DNA of 22,260 nt. Source: JBNKDD01 sp050288085 (GTDB lineage Bacteria > Chloroflexota > Anaerolineae > Aggregatilineales > UBA3940). Below the pieces are notes generated by a model, which worked only from the letters and a program-made list of their open reading frames with translations, was not told where the DNA came from and made no database searches. Below are positions 8,726 through 15,363 of the stretch, piece after piece. The translations under genes were made by a program, and so were the position numbers. Where the stretch lies: positions 1 to 22,260 of the forward strand of contig JBNKDD010000063.1 in assembly GCA_050288085.1 (NCBI GenBank). Reading direction: 5' to 3'. How positions within the stretch are numbered: the first letter of the stretch is position 1; every line of letters begins with the position of its first letter.

Positions 8726-8754
8726 GCGCGTGGGTATGTCGAACACCCACGCGC
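8726..8754 (-). terminator. Strong GC-rich hairpin downstream of the Wzz-GGDEF gene
   Basis: GCGCGTGGGT (8726-8735) and ACCCACGCGC (8745-8754) form a perfect 10-bp stem with a 9-base loop, 20 bases after the stop of the Wzz-like gene on the minus strand. Only TTTGC follows on that strand, so it may attenuate rather than end transcription within the locus. Confidence 0.55.
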
Positions 8755-8774
8755 CTACCCATATAAATGGTTTG

Positions 8775-10103
8775 CTATCCGAGATCGTAGTCATCGTCAA
8801 AAGGCGATACATCGCTGCCAAATGGCGAAGTCTCCGTGAAGGGTGAAGCTTCGCTCCCACCTGAGAAAGCTGAACTATCGGTAAAGGACGTATCCGTAAA
8901 GGGCAGCGACTCGGTGAAAGGCCCGGTGCCCGCCGGAGCAGCTTCCGACTCAAGCGCCATCTCACCCTCACCCAGGAATGGACGTGGGGTAGCACGGACG
9001 AGCTTGGCCTCACCTTGATCTTCTTCGACGGCTTCTAACAAGGCTTTCTCGGCGCGGCTGATCATGGTTCGCCGGTCCAGGTTACCGCCGCTGGTCTCGA
9101 CAATACCGGCTACACCGACATAATTGGCAGAGACTTTGAGATCTTCCAGCGTAAAGGTTTCTTCACGCAGTTGTTGGATCAGCCTGGTGAGTATTTCCTG
9201 GGCTTCATCGCCGGGGGTTTCGGGCAGGATGATCGCATAGCGATTGCCTTCAACGTGACCCAACAAGTCCACCTCGCGGATCTGCTTGGGCAGGAACAGG
9301 TTTAACTGCCGCTTGAAGCGCTCTTGAATCACTTCGGGATAAAGCTCAAGTTCCTCAACCGCCGTTACTTCCAGGAAGGCCATACTCAAGGGACGCAGCC
9401 GGGTACGAGAGCGGTTGATCTCTTGCTCCAAACGCTGGATCAGATAGCGCTGGTTGTACATCCCGGTTTCGGGATCGATGATCGATAGGTTCTGGATACG
9501 GCTGAGCGGCGCTTGCAGATATTCCTTGAGCAGCACCACCGCGATACCGAGCACCGCCCCCAGTGCGCCGGTCAGGACCAGGTTACGCGCATGGTTGGGA
9601 GAGATCGGCTCGTCGGGACTTGAGGGCGGGCGGTCTAACCAGAGTAACTCAAAAACCTGGTAAGAAGGTGAACTACTGATAAAGGCAATAGCTGCATCAC
9701 CAATAGCCGTGTTCAGGTCGCTTGCCAGCCTGGGGTTGGGGCCGATCACCTGGAAGATCAGGATATTCGAGTCGGCCAGGTGGTTACAGACCGTCTCATA
9801 ATCGCCCAGGGAGTTAGTGTTCAGATCAAGGGTATCAGCTGCCGCCTGGTATGTGCTGGAACTGGTGAGAATGTTGCAATACGTGATCGGCACATAAGAC
9901 CGGCCAACCTCAGAAATCAGGTACGGGATTTCGGCTGAACCACCAGCAGAACGGTTTGGACTGATAAAAAATGATGAGTCCGCTTCATATAACGGGGTTT
10001 CAGAATAACTGAGTGTCAGGCCCGCTGCCAGAGTCACCAGGAATAAGGCCGCAATAATCCACCAGTTTTTTACAATAAGATTGAAATATTCACGCAGTTC
10101 CAT
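8775..10103 (-). CDS. Wzz-type chain-length protein fused to a degenerate GGDEF domain
   Basis: A 442-residue protein. The N-terminal half is a polysaccharide co-polymerase: a membrane helix at 13-33, an outside domain, the proline-rich motif RPPSSPDEPISPN (158-170) before the second helix (174-193). A cytoplasmic GGDEF-family domain follows (about 205-363): IIDPETGMYNQRYL at its start, LPET after the signature, and VGVAG and AEKALLEA at its end. The signature itself is EGNRY (285-289) and the metal-binding Asp region is lost, so diguanylate cyclase activity is unlikely. REVD (276-279) stands exactly five residues before the signature, the position of the c-di-GMP I-site. The last 65 residues are a tail of repeated PFT(E/D)(S/T) motifs. 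There is no Wzc-type kinase domain. A GGTGGGA precedes the ATG. I infer a c-di-GMP-responsive regulator of chain length. Confidence 0.86.
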   Translation of the reverse strand: MELREYFNLIVKNWWIIAALFLVTLAAGLTLSYSETPLYEADSSFFISPNRSAGGSAEIPYLISEVGRSYVPITYCNILTSSSTYQAAADTLDLNTNSLGDYETVCNHLADSNILIFQVIGPNPRLASDLNTAIGDAAIAFISSSPSYQVFELLWLDRPPSSPDEPISPNHARNLVLTGALGAVLGIAVVLLKEYLQAPLSRIQNLSIIDPETGMYNQRYLIQRLEQEINRSRTRLRPLSMAFLEVTAVEELELYPEVIQERFKRQLNLFLPKQIREVDLLGHVEGNRYAIILPETPGDEAQEILTRLIQQLREETFTLEDLKVSANYVGVAGIVETSGGNLDRRTMISRAEKALLEAVEEDQGEAKLVRATPRPFLGEGEMALESEAAPAGTGPFTESLPFTDTSFTDSSAFSGGSEASPFTETSPFGSDVSPFDDDYDLG

Positions 10104-10265
10104 AGGAACATCCCACCCGGCTCTAATGGAGCCTCATCTACACCAACGAAATACTTGTATAGAGTTTACCAACATGCAGGGCTGACTGCCGGAGTCATCC
10201 CCAATAATTTCCTCAACCCTATACCGATAACCAGTTTTTAGACAGCACAAGTGTTAAAAAATGGT

Positions 10266-11816
10266 TTACCGCGCTCCCTTGCGCTGCAAGACACTGGTGA
10301 ACGTACGCACCAGGATTCGCATATCCAGCCAGAAACTCATCCGCTCGATGTATTTTACATCCCAGCGCAACCACTCGTCAAAGTTCGTGTCTCCCCGGTC
10401 GGATACCTGCCACAGCCCGGTGATGCCGGGGCGGACATTCAAGCGCTCGGTTTGCCAGAGCTGGTAGGAGGTCAGGCTCCACGACGTGGGACGCGGCCCA
10501 ACCAGACTCATTTCACCCCGCAGCACGTTGAGAATCTGCGGGATTTCGTCCAGGCTGGTCTTACGCAGAATGCGCCCGACGCGAGTGATCCGGGGGTCAT
10601 TCTTCAATTTGATCGGTCCGGCCAGTTCCCCTTTGACGTTGGTTTCGGTCATTTGCTTGAGCAGTTCCTCGGCGTTGGGAACCATCGTGCGGAACTTAAA
10701 CATCTTGAAGCGCTTACCGCCCATCCCGGTCCGGTCTTGCATGAAGAACACCGGCCTACCGTTGTCAATCACGATCAGGAGCGAGATCAAGAGCAACAGT
10801 GGCAGGACAAACGGCATGACGGCAAGCGAGACGGACAGATCAAAGACCCGCTTAAAGACGGCGTAAACCGTCCGGGCCGAAGCAGATTGGCGCGGCAGGG
10901 CATTCACCCAGGCCATCTCATCATGACGGGTATCATAAAACCGGCCCGGCTGTTGGAGTTTTGTCTCCTCCTCGCCGGGATGGTCGGGGTCGGTCAGCAG
11001 CAGCCGGTTCCAATAATCGGATTGGGCCTGTCCCAGCAATTCCTCATAGGTCAGGGCATCCTGCCCAAAGGTGGAAACGCCAATATTCAGGCGCAGGTTA
11101 TGGCGCTCATCGACCAGCGTTTGCAGCCGTTCACCGATAGCACGGGCGGCGCTTCCGGCGGTCTCCGGCAGGCACACCACAAAGCCGTTTTCGCTATCCA
11201 TCGCGCTGATAATATCGATGTTGTGTAAGGCGGCGTCAATCGTCCGACTGACACCCACCTGAACATAACGATGTTTCAGGGTCATGCCGATTTCTTCAAC
11301 TGTTTTCAGGATGTTGGCTTCGACCGTAGCCGGATCGATCTCGCAGTAAACGAGAGAAACCGGGCGATCATAGCGGCGGGCACGCTGCAACTCCTCGTTG
11401 ATGCGTTCCAGACCCTCTGTGGATGACACAATACGGGTGTTATCCGCTTCAAGGACAACATCCTCAACGGCCTGCTCTACCTCGTGCAGATCGGAAGCAA
11501 TGGTCTTACTGATAACAACCGTGATCATCAAAGCCAGAACTTCGAAAACGGTCGGGATCAGGGCCGGGCCCACCAGGCTGTAACCTAAGATAGCCTTAAG
11601 CGGGATGTAAACCAGGGTAGAACCATAAAGCAGCCAGGTGGGCAGCCGGTCTAAACCAGGCAAAATAAACATCGATCCGCTGATCAACGCCGCAACCGCA
11701 TAAACCGTTGGGGCCAGGTCGATGATCTGTTGATCTCCGATATCAGGGCGCTCGACATTAAACAGGATAATAAACCAAACTGCCAGCACGATAATTGTAA
11801 TACGCAGACGTCTCAT
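10266..11816 (-). CDS. Initiating polyprenyl-phosphate sugar phosphotransferase with a degenerate GGDEF domain
   Basis: About 516 residues from the ATG at 11816; a GTG at 11834 and an ATG at 11828 are in-frame alternatives. I chose 11816 because GAGG lies 12 bases upstream, while the other two have no well-placed site. Four membrane helices (about 5-21, 34-54, 62-79, 86-106) precede a GGDEF-like domain (about 134-270). That domain keeps a typical opening (INEELQRARRYDRPVSLVYCEID) and FVVCLPET, but has SENGF (208-212) as signature and no RxxD. The C-terminal part (319-516) is a bacterial sugar transferase: FKRVFDLSVSLAV, a membrane segment, FKMFKFRTM, SLDEIPQ with the catalytic Asp-Glu (423-424), and GEMSLVGPRP. 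The family moves a sugar-1-phosphate onto undecaprenyl phosphate, starting repeat-unit synthesis. It is the first gene of the locus. Confidence 0.87.
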   Translation of the reverse strand: MRRLRITIIVLAVWFIILFNVERPDIGDQQIIDLAPTVYAVAALISGSMFILPGLDRLPTWLLYGSTLVYIPLKAILGYSLVGPALIPTVFEVLALMITVVISKTIASDLHEVEQAVEDVVLEADNTRIVSSTEGLERINEELQRARRYDRPVSLVYCEIDPATVEANILKTVEEIGMTLKHRYVQVGVSRTIDAALHNIDIISAMDSENGFVVCLPETAGSAARAIGERLQTLVDERHNLRLNIGVSTFGQDALTYEELLGQAQSDYWNRLLLTDPDHPGEEETKLQQPGRFYDTRHDEMAWVNALPRQSASARTVYAVFKRVFDLSVSLAVMPFVLPLLLLISLLIVIDNGRPVFFMQDRTGMGGKRFKMFKFRTMVPNAEELLKQMTETNVKGELAGPIKLKNDPRITRVGRILRKTSLDEIPQILNVLRGEMSLVGPRPTSWSLTSYQLWQTERLNVRPGITGLWQVSDRGDTNFDEWLRWDVKYIERMSFWLDMRILVRTFTSVLQRKGAR

Positions 11817-12090
11817 GACCGTCAACATCCTCACAGTGGTGTTTGTGAATCCAACCGGGGCTGTTCATTTTTGAGAACACGCCTCTACATGTATTGAACT
11901 ACAGATTGCGATTAATTGCCAGTGTTTAGACTTACAGATTGGTTTCAGTCCATCACCGGGCAAAGGGTAAGCAGAGGCTTCCAACCCATTGGTTTGATAC
12001 GCCTTATCACTATATCATGCTGGTATTGATTTTTCCATAGATCATGGGGTACTTTTATCCTGGTTGGCGACCTGCCAGCGCGATCTGCCA

Positions 12091-12105
12091 GATTATGCGA
12101 TAATC
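12091..12105. promoter_or_regulatory. Perfect palindrome GATTAT-GCG-ATAATC, candidate operator
   Basis: GATTAT (12091-12096) and ATAATC (12100-12105) are perfect inverted copies around GCG. Size and symmetry fit a dimeric regulator site in the divergent intergenic region. No regulator can be assigned. Confidence 0.35.
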
Positions 12106-12120
12106 CAAGAAACGTCTTAC

Positions 12121-12170
12121 TTAAAGTAGATCACACCTGGGAAAAACAAAGATACGGTGATTTACTTTAA
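12121..12170 (+). repeat. 14-bp inverted repeat upstream of the kinase
   Basis: TTAAAGTAGATCAC (12121-12134) and GTGATTTACTTTAA (12157-12170) are inverted copies with one G-T position and a 22-base spacer. The left arm is also part of the palindrome TACTTAAAGTA (12118-12128). A possible GTG start at 12157 lies within the right arm. Confidence 0.6.
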
Positions 12171-12179
12171 TGATTCACA

Positions 12180-12205
12180 GAAGGTTTTTATTGACAAAAA
12201 CCTTC
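12180..12205 (+). promoter_or_regulatory. Perfect 10-bp inverted repeat over the -35 box, candidate operator
   Basis: GAAGGTTTTT (12180-12189) and AAAAACCTTC (12196-12205) are perfect inverted copies around ATTGAC. The repeat covers the TTGACA -35 box at 12191-12196, a placement that fits a repressor site; an RNA hairpin is the other reading. Confidence 0.5.
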
Positions 12206-12219
12206 CCGAATCTCGTAAT
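12191..12219 (+). promoter_or_regulatory. Sigma-70-type promoter for the kinase
   Basis: A consensus -35 TTGACA (12191-12196) is followed after exactly 17 bases by CGTAAT (12214-12219), a 4/6 match to the -10 box. Transcription would start near 12226, only a few bases before the chosen GTG at 12235, giving a very short or absent leader. Confidence 0.5.
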
Positions 12220-12234
12220 CTTTTGGTGCTTTTT

Positions 12235-13410
12235 GTGAAACAAGACCTCTCAGGCCATCAAATTGGGCCATACCAGCTCATTGAGCAAATCGGTAAGGGT
12301 GGCATGGCGGTTGTCTACCGTGCCCGGCGGCAAGGCAGCGACCAGGATGTGGCGCTCAAAATTGTTGCCGCCCAATATGCCCGCCACCCGGCCTTCATTG
12401 ATCAGTTTCAATACGAGATTTATGCCACGCAGAAACTCAATCACCCGCATATCGTGCCGGTATTGGATATGGGGGTCGAAAAAGGCCAGCCCTACTTGGT
12501 GACTCCCTACTATGCCGGGGGAACGTTGGCCCTCCATATCATCGCCCGGCCCAACGGCCTGGAGATCAAAGACGTGGTATGCATCGCGATCCAGGTCGCC
12601 TCAGCCCTGGATTATGCCCATCAGAACGGGGTGATCCACCGTGACCTCAAACCGGGCAACGTCTTCCTTGATGATCGCGGAAACGCTTACCTGGGCGATT
12701 TTGGGATTGCCCAGTTGATCGAGGACCGGCATCTCGAAGATGGCCCGGCTCCCGGCACTTACGAATACATGCCACCTGAACTGGCCGCAGGCTATCCGGC
12801 CACCCCTTCCAGCGACATCTACGCGCTGGGCGTGATGATCTTTGAGATGCTGGTCGGGCGGCGGCCTTTCCCCTTTTTGATGTACAACCGCGAGGCCCTG
12901 GCAGAAGCTCACGAGGAATCATCCACGCCGGATATCCAGCTCTGGCGGCCTGACCTGCCCTACGGGGTGCGGGTGGTCGTACAGCAGGCTCTCAGCGTAG
13001 ACCCGGAGAGCCGACCGCCGCAGGCAGCCTCCCTGATCGCGGCCCTATCCAAAGCGGTTGGGCTTGATCCTGCCGACTGCTCACCCTATCAAAAGGCGGA
13101 TATCCCCGATGAGGTGCTCAACCCGGAGCAGGTTAAACGGCCATTCACGCCGCCGGTGATGTCGGATGCAGAGGTGGCCGGGACACCCTACCCGGAGACG
13201 GCTCCCTCGCGCCTACCGAATATCCCCAAACCGCCTCCGCGCTCCCCGGATGGGCATCATGTCACCATGCCCCGATCCAACAACGGCCAGCCATCATCGA
13301 TCGGAGAGGTTCCCGCCAATCTGCTGAAATGGTTGGTTGGTGGATTTCTGGTGATGGTGCTGGTGGTGCTTTTTCTCCTGATGGCGCTGACTATCGGTCA
13401 GATGCCTTAA
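12235..13410 (+). CDS. Membrane-anchored Ser/Thr protein kinase (PknB/STPK family)
   Basis: A 391-residue Hanks-type kinase. It has the glycine loop GKGGMAVV (20-27), the ATP lysine in VALKIV (K42), the catalytic HRDLKPGN (135-142), DFG (155-157), and a PPE at the APE position followed by SSDIYALGVMIFEML. After the kinase domain (to about 275) comes a Pro-rich segment and one membrane helix (about 365-387) with almost nothing outside, so there is no evident sensor domain. The start GTG at 12235 gives MKQDLSGHQIGPYQL, the usual beginning for this family, and lies just after the predicted promoter. A GTG at 12157 would add 26 residues, but that stretch overlaps two inverted repeats and the promoter, and neither start has a ribosome binding site. 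It is divergent from the polysaccharide genes; a regulatory link is possible but unproven. Confidence 0.9.
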   Translation: MKQDLSGHQIGPYQLIEQIGKGGMAVVYRARRQGSDQDVALKIVAAQYARHPAFIDQFQYEIYATQKLNHPHIVPVLDMGVEKGQPYLVTPYYAGGTLALHIIARPNGLEIKDVVCIAIQVASALDYAHQNGVIHRDLKPGNVFLDDRGNAYLGDFGIAQLIEDRHLEDGPAPGTYEYMPPELAAGYPATPSSDIYALGVMIFEMLVGRRPFPFLMYNREALAEAHEESSTPDIQLWRPDLPYGVRVVVQQALSVDPESRPPQAASLIAALSKAVGLDPADCSPYQKADIPDEVLNPEQVKRPFTPPVMSDAEVAGTPYPETAPSRLPNIPKPPPRSPDGHHVTMPRSNNGQPSSIGEVPANLLKWLVGGFLVMVLVVLFLLMALTIGQMP

Positions 13411-13456
13411 CCGGTTTATCTAATGCACCCTTGTTCCGCTGGAATATTGCTGGCCT

Positions 13457-13720
13457 CTATGAGAATTGACGCTCATAGTCATCATGATTTCCAATCCAGA
13501 ACCACGTAAGGGTATCATTTTCCCGTATCCCCAACGCCCGGTAACTGTGGGTAATCCTGACCGACCAGATATTTTCCCTTGTATTCACACACTTGAAATG
13601 TAATGAGGGGTGAAACGGGTTTTGCGCCCACAGCAGGTAGGATCTTCTCGCCCGCTGCCGAATATCTGCCTCAAGCGACAGATATCTCTCCCAGAAAGAG
13701 GGGAGCACCTCCGATCTCAT
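13457..13720 (-). CDS. RelE/ParE-type toxin
   Basis: An 87-residue basic protein with the RelE/ParE pattern: FWERYLSLEADIRQRARRSYLLW as the helical start, PFHPSLHFKCV, then WSVRITHSYRALG and WFWIGNHDDYERQF at the end. Family members are mostly ribosome-dependent mRNA endonucleases or gyrase inhibitors; which activity applies here cannot be told. The start codon overlaps the stop of the antitoxin gene by four bases (ATGA), so translation is coupled and the antitoxin is made first. It is convergent with the kinase gene, 46 bases apart, with no clear terminator between them. Confidence 0.82.
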   Translation of the reverse strand: MRSEVLPSFWERYLSLEADIRQRARRSYLLWAQNPFHPSLHFKCVNTRENIWSVRITHSYRALGIRENDTLTWFWIGNHDDYERQFS

Positions 13721-13947
13721 AATGCATCATAATCCATTGGTTTTGCTTCACCATCGGCAATCTCTTGCCGGGCACGACGCGCCGCAGCCGCCAGCTTATC
13801 CTGACTGTTAGCGAACTGCTCATCCCAGAGCGATTCATCTTGCATCGTTGCGATGTACTCACGCAGGTGATCGGCAACCTGATTCTGCATCGACTCTGGT
13901 AGGTCTTCCATCATTTTGATGATGGTCATCATAGCAGGTGTTTGCAT
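13717..13947 (-). CDS. Antitoxin of the RelE/ParE-type pair
   Basis: A 76-residue, largely helical acidic protein (LPESMQNQVADHLREYIATM, then SLWDEQFANSQDKLAAAARRARQEI and GEAKPMDYDAL). Its helical build and its place directly before the toxin gene identify it; it resembles the small partner proteins that accompany this toxin type in cyanobacteria and Chloroflexota. No clear DNA-binding fold can be named. The start at 13947 is supported by GAAAGG about 9 bases upstream; two internal ATG pairs lack such a site. A minus-strand extended -10 promoter lies at 13980-13988. Confidence 0.78.
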   Translation of the reverse strand: MQTPAMMTIIKMMEDLPESMQNQVADHLREYIATMQDESLWDEQFANSQDKLAAAARRARQEIADGEAKPMDYDAL

Positions 13948-13979
13948 GATTGGGCCTTTCGTCTAATATATTCACCTCA

Positions 13980-13988
13980 ATTATATCA
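13980..13988 (-). promoter_or_regulatory. Extended -10 promoter of the toxin-antitoxin operon
   Basis: Reading the minus strand, TGATATAAT is a perfect TGn-TATAAT extended -10 element. Transcription would start near 13973, about 25 bases before the antitoxin ATG. The expected -35 position has no good match, as is usual for extended -10 promoters. Confidence 0.6.
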
Positions 13989-14031
13989 AGATTCTTTTTA
14001 TGCCATCGACCTGAGTCGGGAGGTATGAGCA

Positions 14032-14550
14032 TTGCCCCATCAACTGAAACATGCCGTTTTGATAGTTGTGCTTATGGTGATTGGTTCCGCATTGGCCTGT
14101 TCCCTTTCTGCCTCTGACGAAACCACCCTTGAGCAGGAAGCCGAGCTGCAAGCCGTCTATGAGCACTACCGGGAAGTTGTGAGTGCAGCCCATGAAACAC
14201 ACGACACACAATATCTTGATGAAGTTGTCACGGGCGAGTGGTTAATTAGCATGACAGAGCATGCCGAACTTCCTGGTCAGCGAAGTCCAGGATTTCATGG
14301 AGATGCAGAAATTATCGAATTTACTGTGACTTATTATGGATATACGATAGCAGCGGTAGAAGTCAGGGAGAAATGGTCAAAAATAGTAAGGGACTCCGAA
14401 ATGTGGCGCGAGGAACGCATCACCTGTGAATTCTACAGGGAATCCTATAGCTCTGATTGGAAGGTCAGCTATTTTGACGAATACGATTATGTCGATAATC
14501 CGGAAATGTACATGACGGCTGCCGCACAGCCAACGCCTACGCCATATTAG
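14032..14550 (+). CDS. Small lipoprotein of unknown function
   Basis: A 172-residue exported protein with a signal peptide (KHAVLIVVLMVIGSALAC) whose lipobox cysteine is residue 23. The start is a TTG at 14032: GGGAGG (14018-14023) stands 8 bases upstream, and the nearby ATG at 14025 is in another frame. The mature part has a helical segment (LEQEAELQAVYEHYREVVSAA) and then alternating strands rich in Trp and Tyr, ending with a short Thr/Pro tail. The WxR and SDWKVSYFD pattern is reminiscent of NTF2-like or ARC6-IMS-like domains found in Chloroflexota lipoproteins, but this is a weak resemblance. It stands alone, convergent with another lipoprotein gene. Confidence 0.78.
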   Translation: MPHQLKHAVLIVVLMVIGSALACSLSASDETTLEQEAELQAVYEHYREVVSAAHETHDTQYLDEVVTGEWLISMTEHAELPGQRSPGFHGDAEIIEFTVTYYGYTIAAVEVREKWSKIVRDSEMWREERITCEFYRESYSSDWKVSYFDEYDYVDNPEMYMTAAAQPTPTPY

Positions 14551-14579
14551 GGAATAAGTGAACTACTCGCTTATTCCCT
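14549..14579. terminator. Bidirectional hairpin between convergent lipoprotein genes
   Basis: AGGGAATAAGTGA (14549-14561) pairs with TCGCTTATTCCCT (14567-14579): 13 bp with one wobble pair and a 5-base loop. It overlaps the stop codon of the plus-strand lipoprotein and ends 29 bases before the stop of the minus-strand one. The T content after it is low in both directions. Confidence 0.6.
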
Positions 14580-14607
14580 ATTTCATATCCCCCCAGAAAT
14601 TTGCGAC

Positions 14608-15246
14608 CTACTCGAACTGGATATTCTTCATAATATCCGCGTAGTCATTCAGATAACTGTCGGCCTGATCGACCATTGACGCAAAGGTGAAGATATAAGC
14701 ATTCTCCCCATGCAGCAGCAGATATTGCACCAGGGTGATATCCAACGATTTCCCGCCCGGCGCTGCCAGTTCGACATCATATTGCAGCCGACCGGCTTCA
14801 CCGGCAGGGAGCTTGACAGTCTTCGACTCGATGGTTTGATCCGTCCCCCACATCGTCGTCAGCAAGTCAACACTGGCATCTAAATAGAAGTCCAGCGGTT
14901 CCGATTCGGAAAGGGGTTCGACCAGCAAACTAAGACTGGCGGCATAACCTTTGTCGATAGTTTCCGACGCCGTATCATAGCCGTAGAAACTGGTGCCCTG
15001 GCTGATCATACCCGGCAGCTGCTCCCACAGATAGTCAGCGTAATCCGGGTAATCTTCAGAGATCAGTATGATCGAATCCCCGACGGTATACGGGTCCATG
15101 TCAATAGTTTGCCAATCAGGAGGGAGCGCAATGGAAATGCCATTATCCGGCACCTCATGTACGACCCAATCGGCAGAGCCTCCGGCGCAGGCGGTGATTA
15201 TCAGCATGGAAGAGAGGAGGCTCATTGCAATAGCGAATCGTCGCAT
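14608..15246 (-). CDS. Lipoprotein with a PsbP/DUF1795-like domain
   Basis: A 212-residue protein with a signal peptide and lipobox (LIITAC, lipidated Cys20). The mature part begins VVHEVPDNGISIALPPDWQ, a strand-turn-strand opening typical of PsbP/DUF1795-like lipoproteins, and ends with a helix DYLNDYADIMKNIQFE in the usual place for that fold. Between lie YLLLHGENAYIFTFAS and similar strands. The role of such proteins in Chloroflexota is unknown. AAAGGAA lies upstream of the ATG at a rather long distance. The gene lies downstream of the TPR-propeller gene on the same strand, but a hairpin at 15306-15340 separates them. Confidence 0.8.
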   Translation of the reverse strand: MRRFAIAMSLLSSMLIITACAGGSADWVVHEVPDNGISIALPPDWQTIDMDPYTVGDSIILISEDYPDYADYLWEQLPGMISQGTSFYGYDTASETIDKGYAASLSLLVEPLSESEPLDFYLDASVDLLTTMWGTDQTIESKTVKLPAGEAGRLQYDVELAAPGGKSLDITLVQYLLLHGENAYIFTFASMVDQADSYLNDYADIMKNIQFE

Positions 15247-15305
15247 GTTGGTTGATCCGTTTCCTTTTGAATAGGTGAATAGATACGGTGGACGATGATA
15301 CTAAC

Positions 15306-15340
15306 AATTAACACCCACTTCAAACGGAGTGGGTGCTTAA
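15306..15340 (-). terminator. Terminator hairpin after the TPR-propeller gene
   Basis: CACCCACTTC (15312-15321) pairs with GGAGTGGGTG (15326-15335) around AAAC, with one wobble pair; flanking TTAA repeats can lengthen the stem past one bulge. On the minus strand the stem is followed by TTAATTG. It starts some 24 bases after the stop of the gene at 15364-16776. Confidence 0.6.
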
Positions 15341-15363
15341 ATCTACAGGTTGAGGCGATGCAT

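Larger units (their letters stand above)
11817..12190. promoter_or_regulatory. Divergent regulatory region between the polysaccharide locus and the kinase
   Basis: No convincing gene occurs in this stretch. It separates the minus-strand polysaccharide operon from the plus-strand kinase. It holds an imperfect palindrome at 11908-11919 (GCGATTAATTGC), two direct copies of CTGCCAG (12072-12078, 12085-12091), a perfect palindrome (12091-12105) and a long inverted repeat (12121-12170). A convincing minus-strand sigma-70 promoter was not found. A c-di-GMP riboswitch was looked for and not found. Confidence 0.5.

Noticed and set aside
9267..9278. The Wzz-linked GGDEF domain as an active diguanylate cyclase
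   Set aside because: The GGDEF signature is EGNRY and the metal-binding Asp region is not kept, so only a binding role is considered.
10251..11228. A 325-codon open frame on the plus strand opposite the initiating sugar transferase
   Set aside because: The minus strand carries all conserved transferase motifs. The plus-strand frame has no recognisable domain and no ribosome binding site, so it is a shadow of codon bias.
11941..12010. GGGCAAA and surrounding bases as a possible c-di-GMP (GEMM) riboswitch for the locus
   Set aside because: The rest of the conserved core and the two expected stems are missing on both strands.
12157..12234. The 26 extra N-terminal codons of the kinase from the GTG at 12157
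   Set aside because: The stretch overlaps two inverted repeats and a consensus -35 box, lacks a ribosome binding site, and precedes the usual family start at MKQDLSGHQIG.
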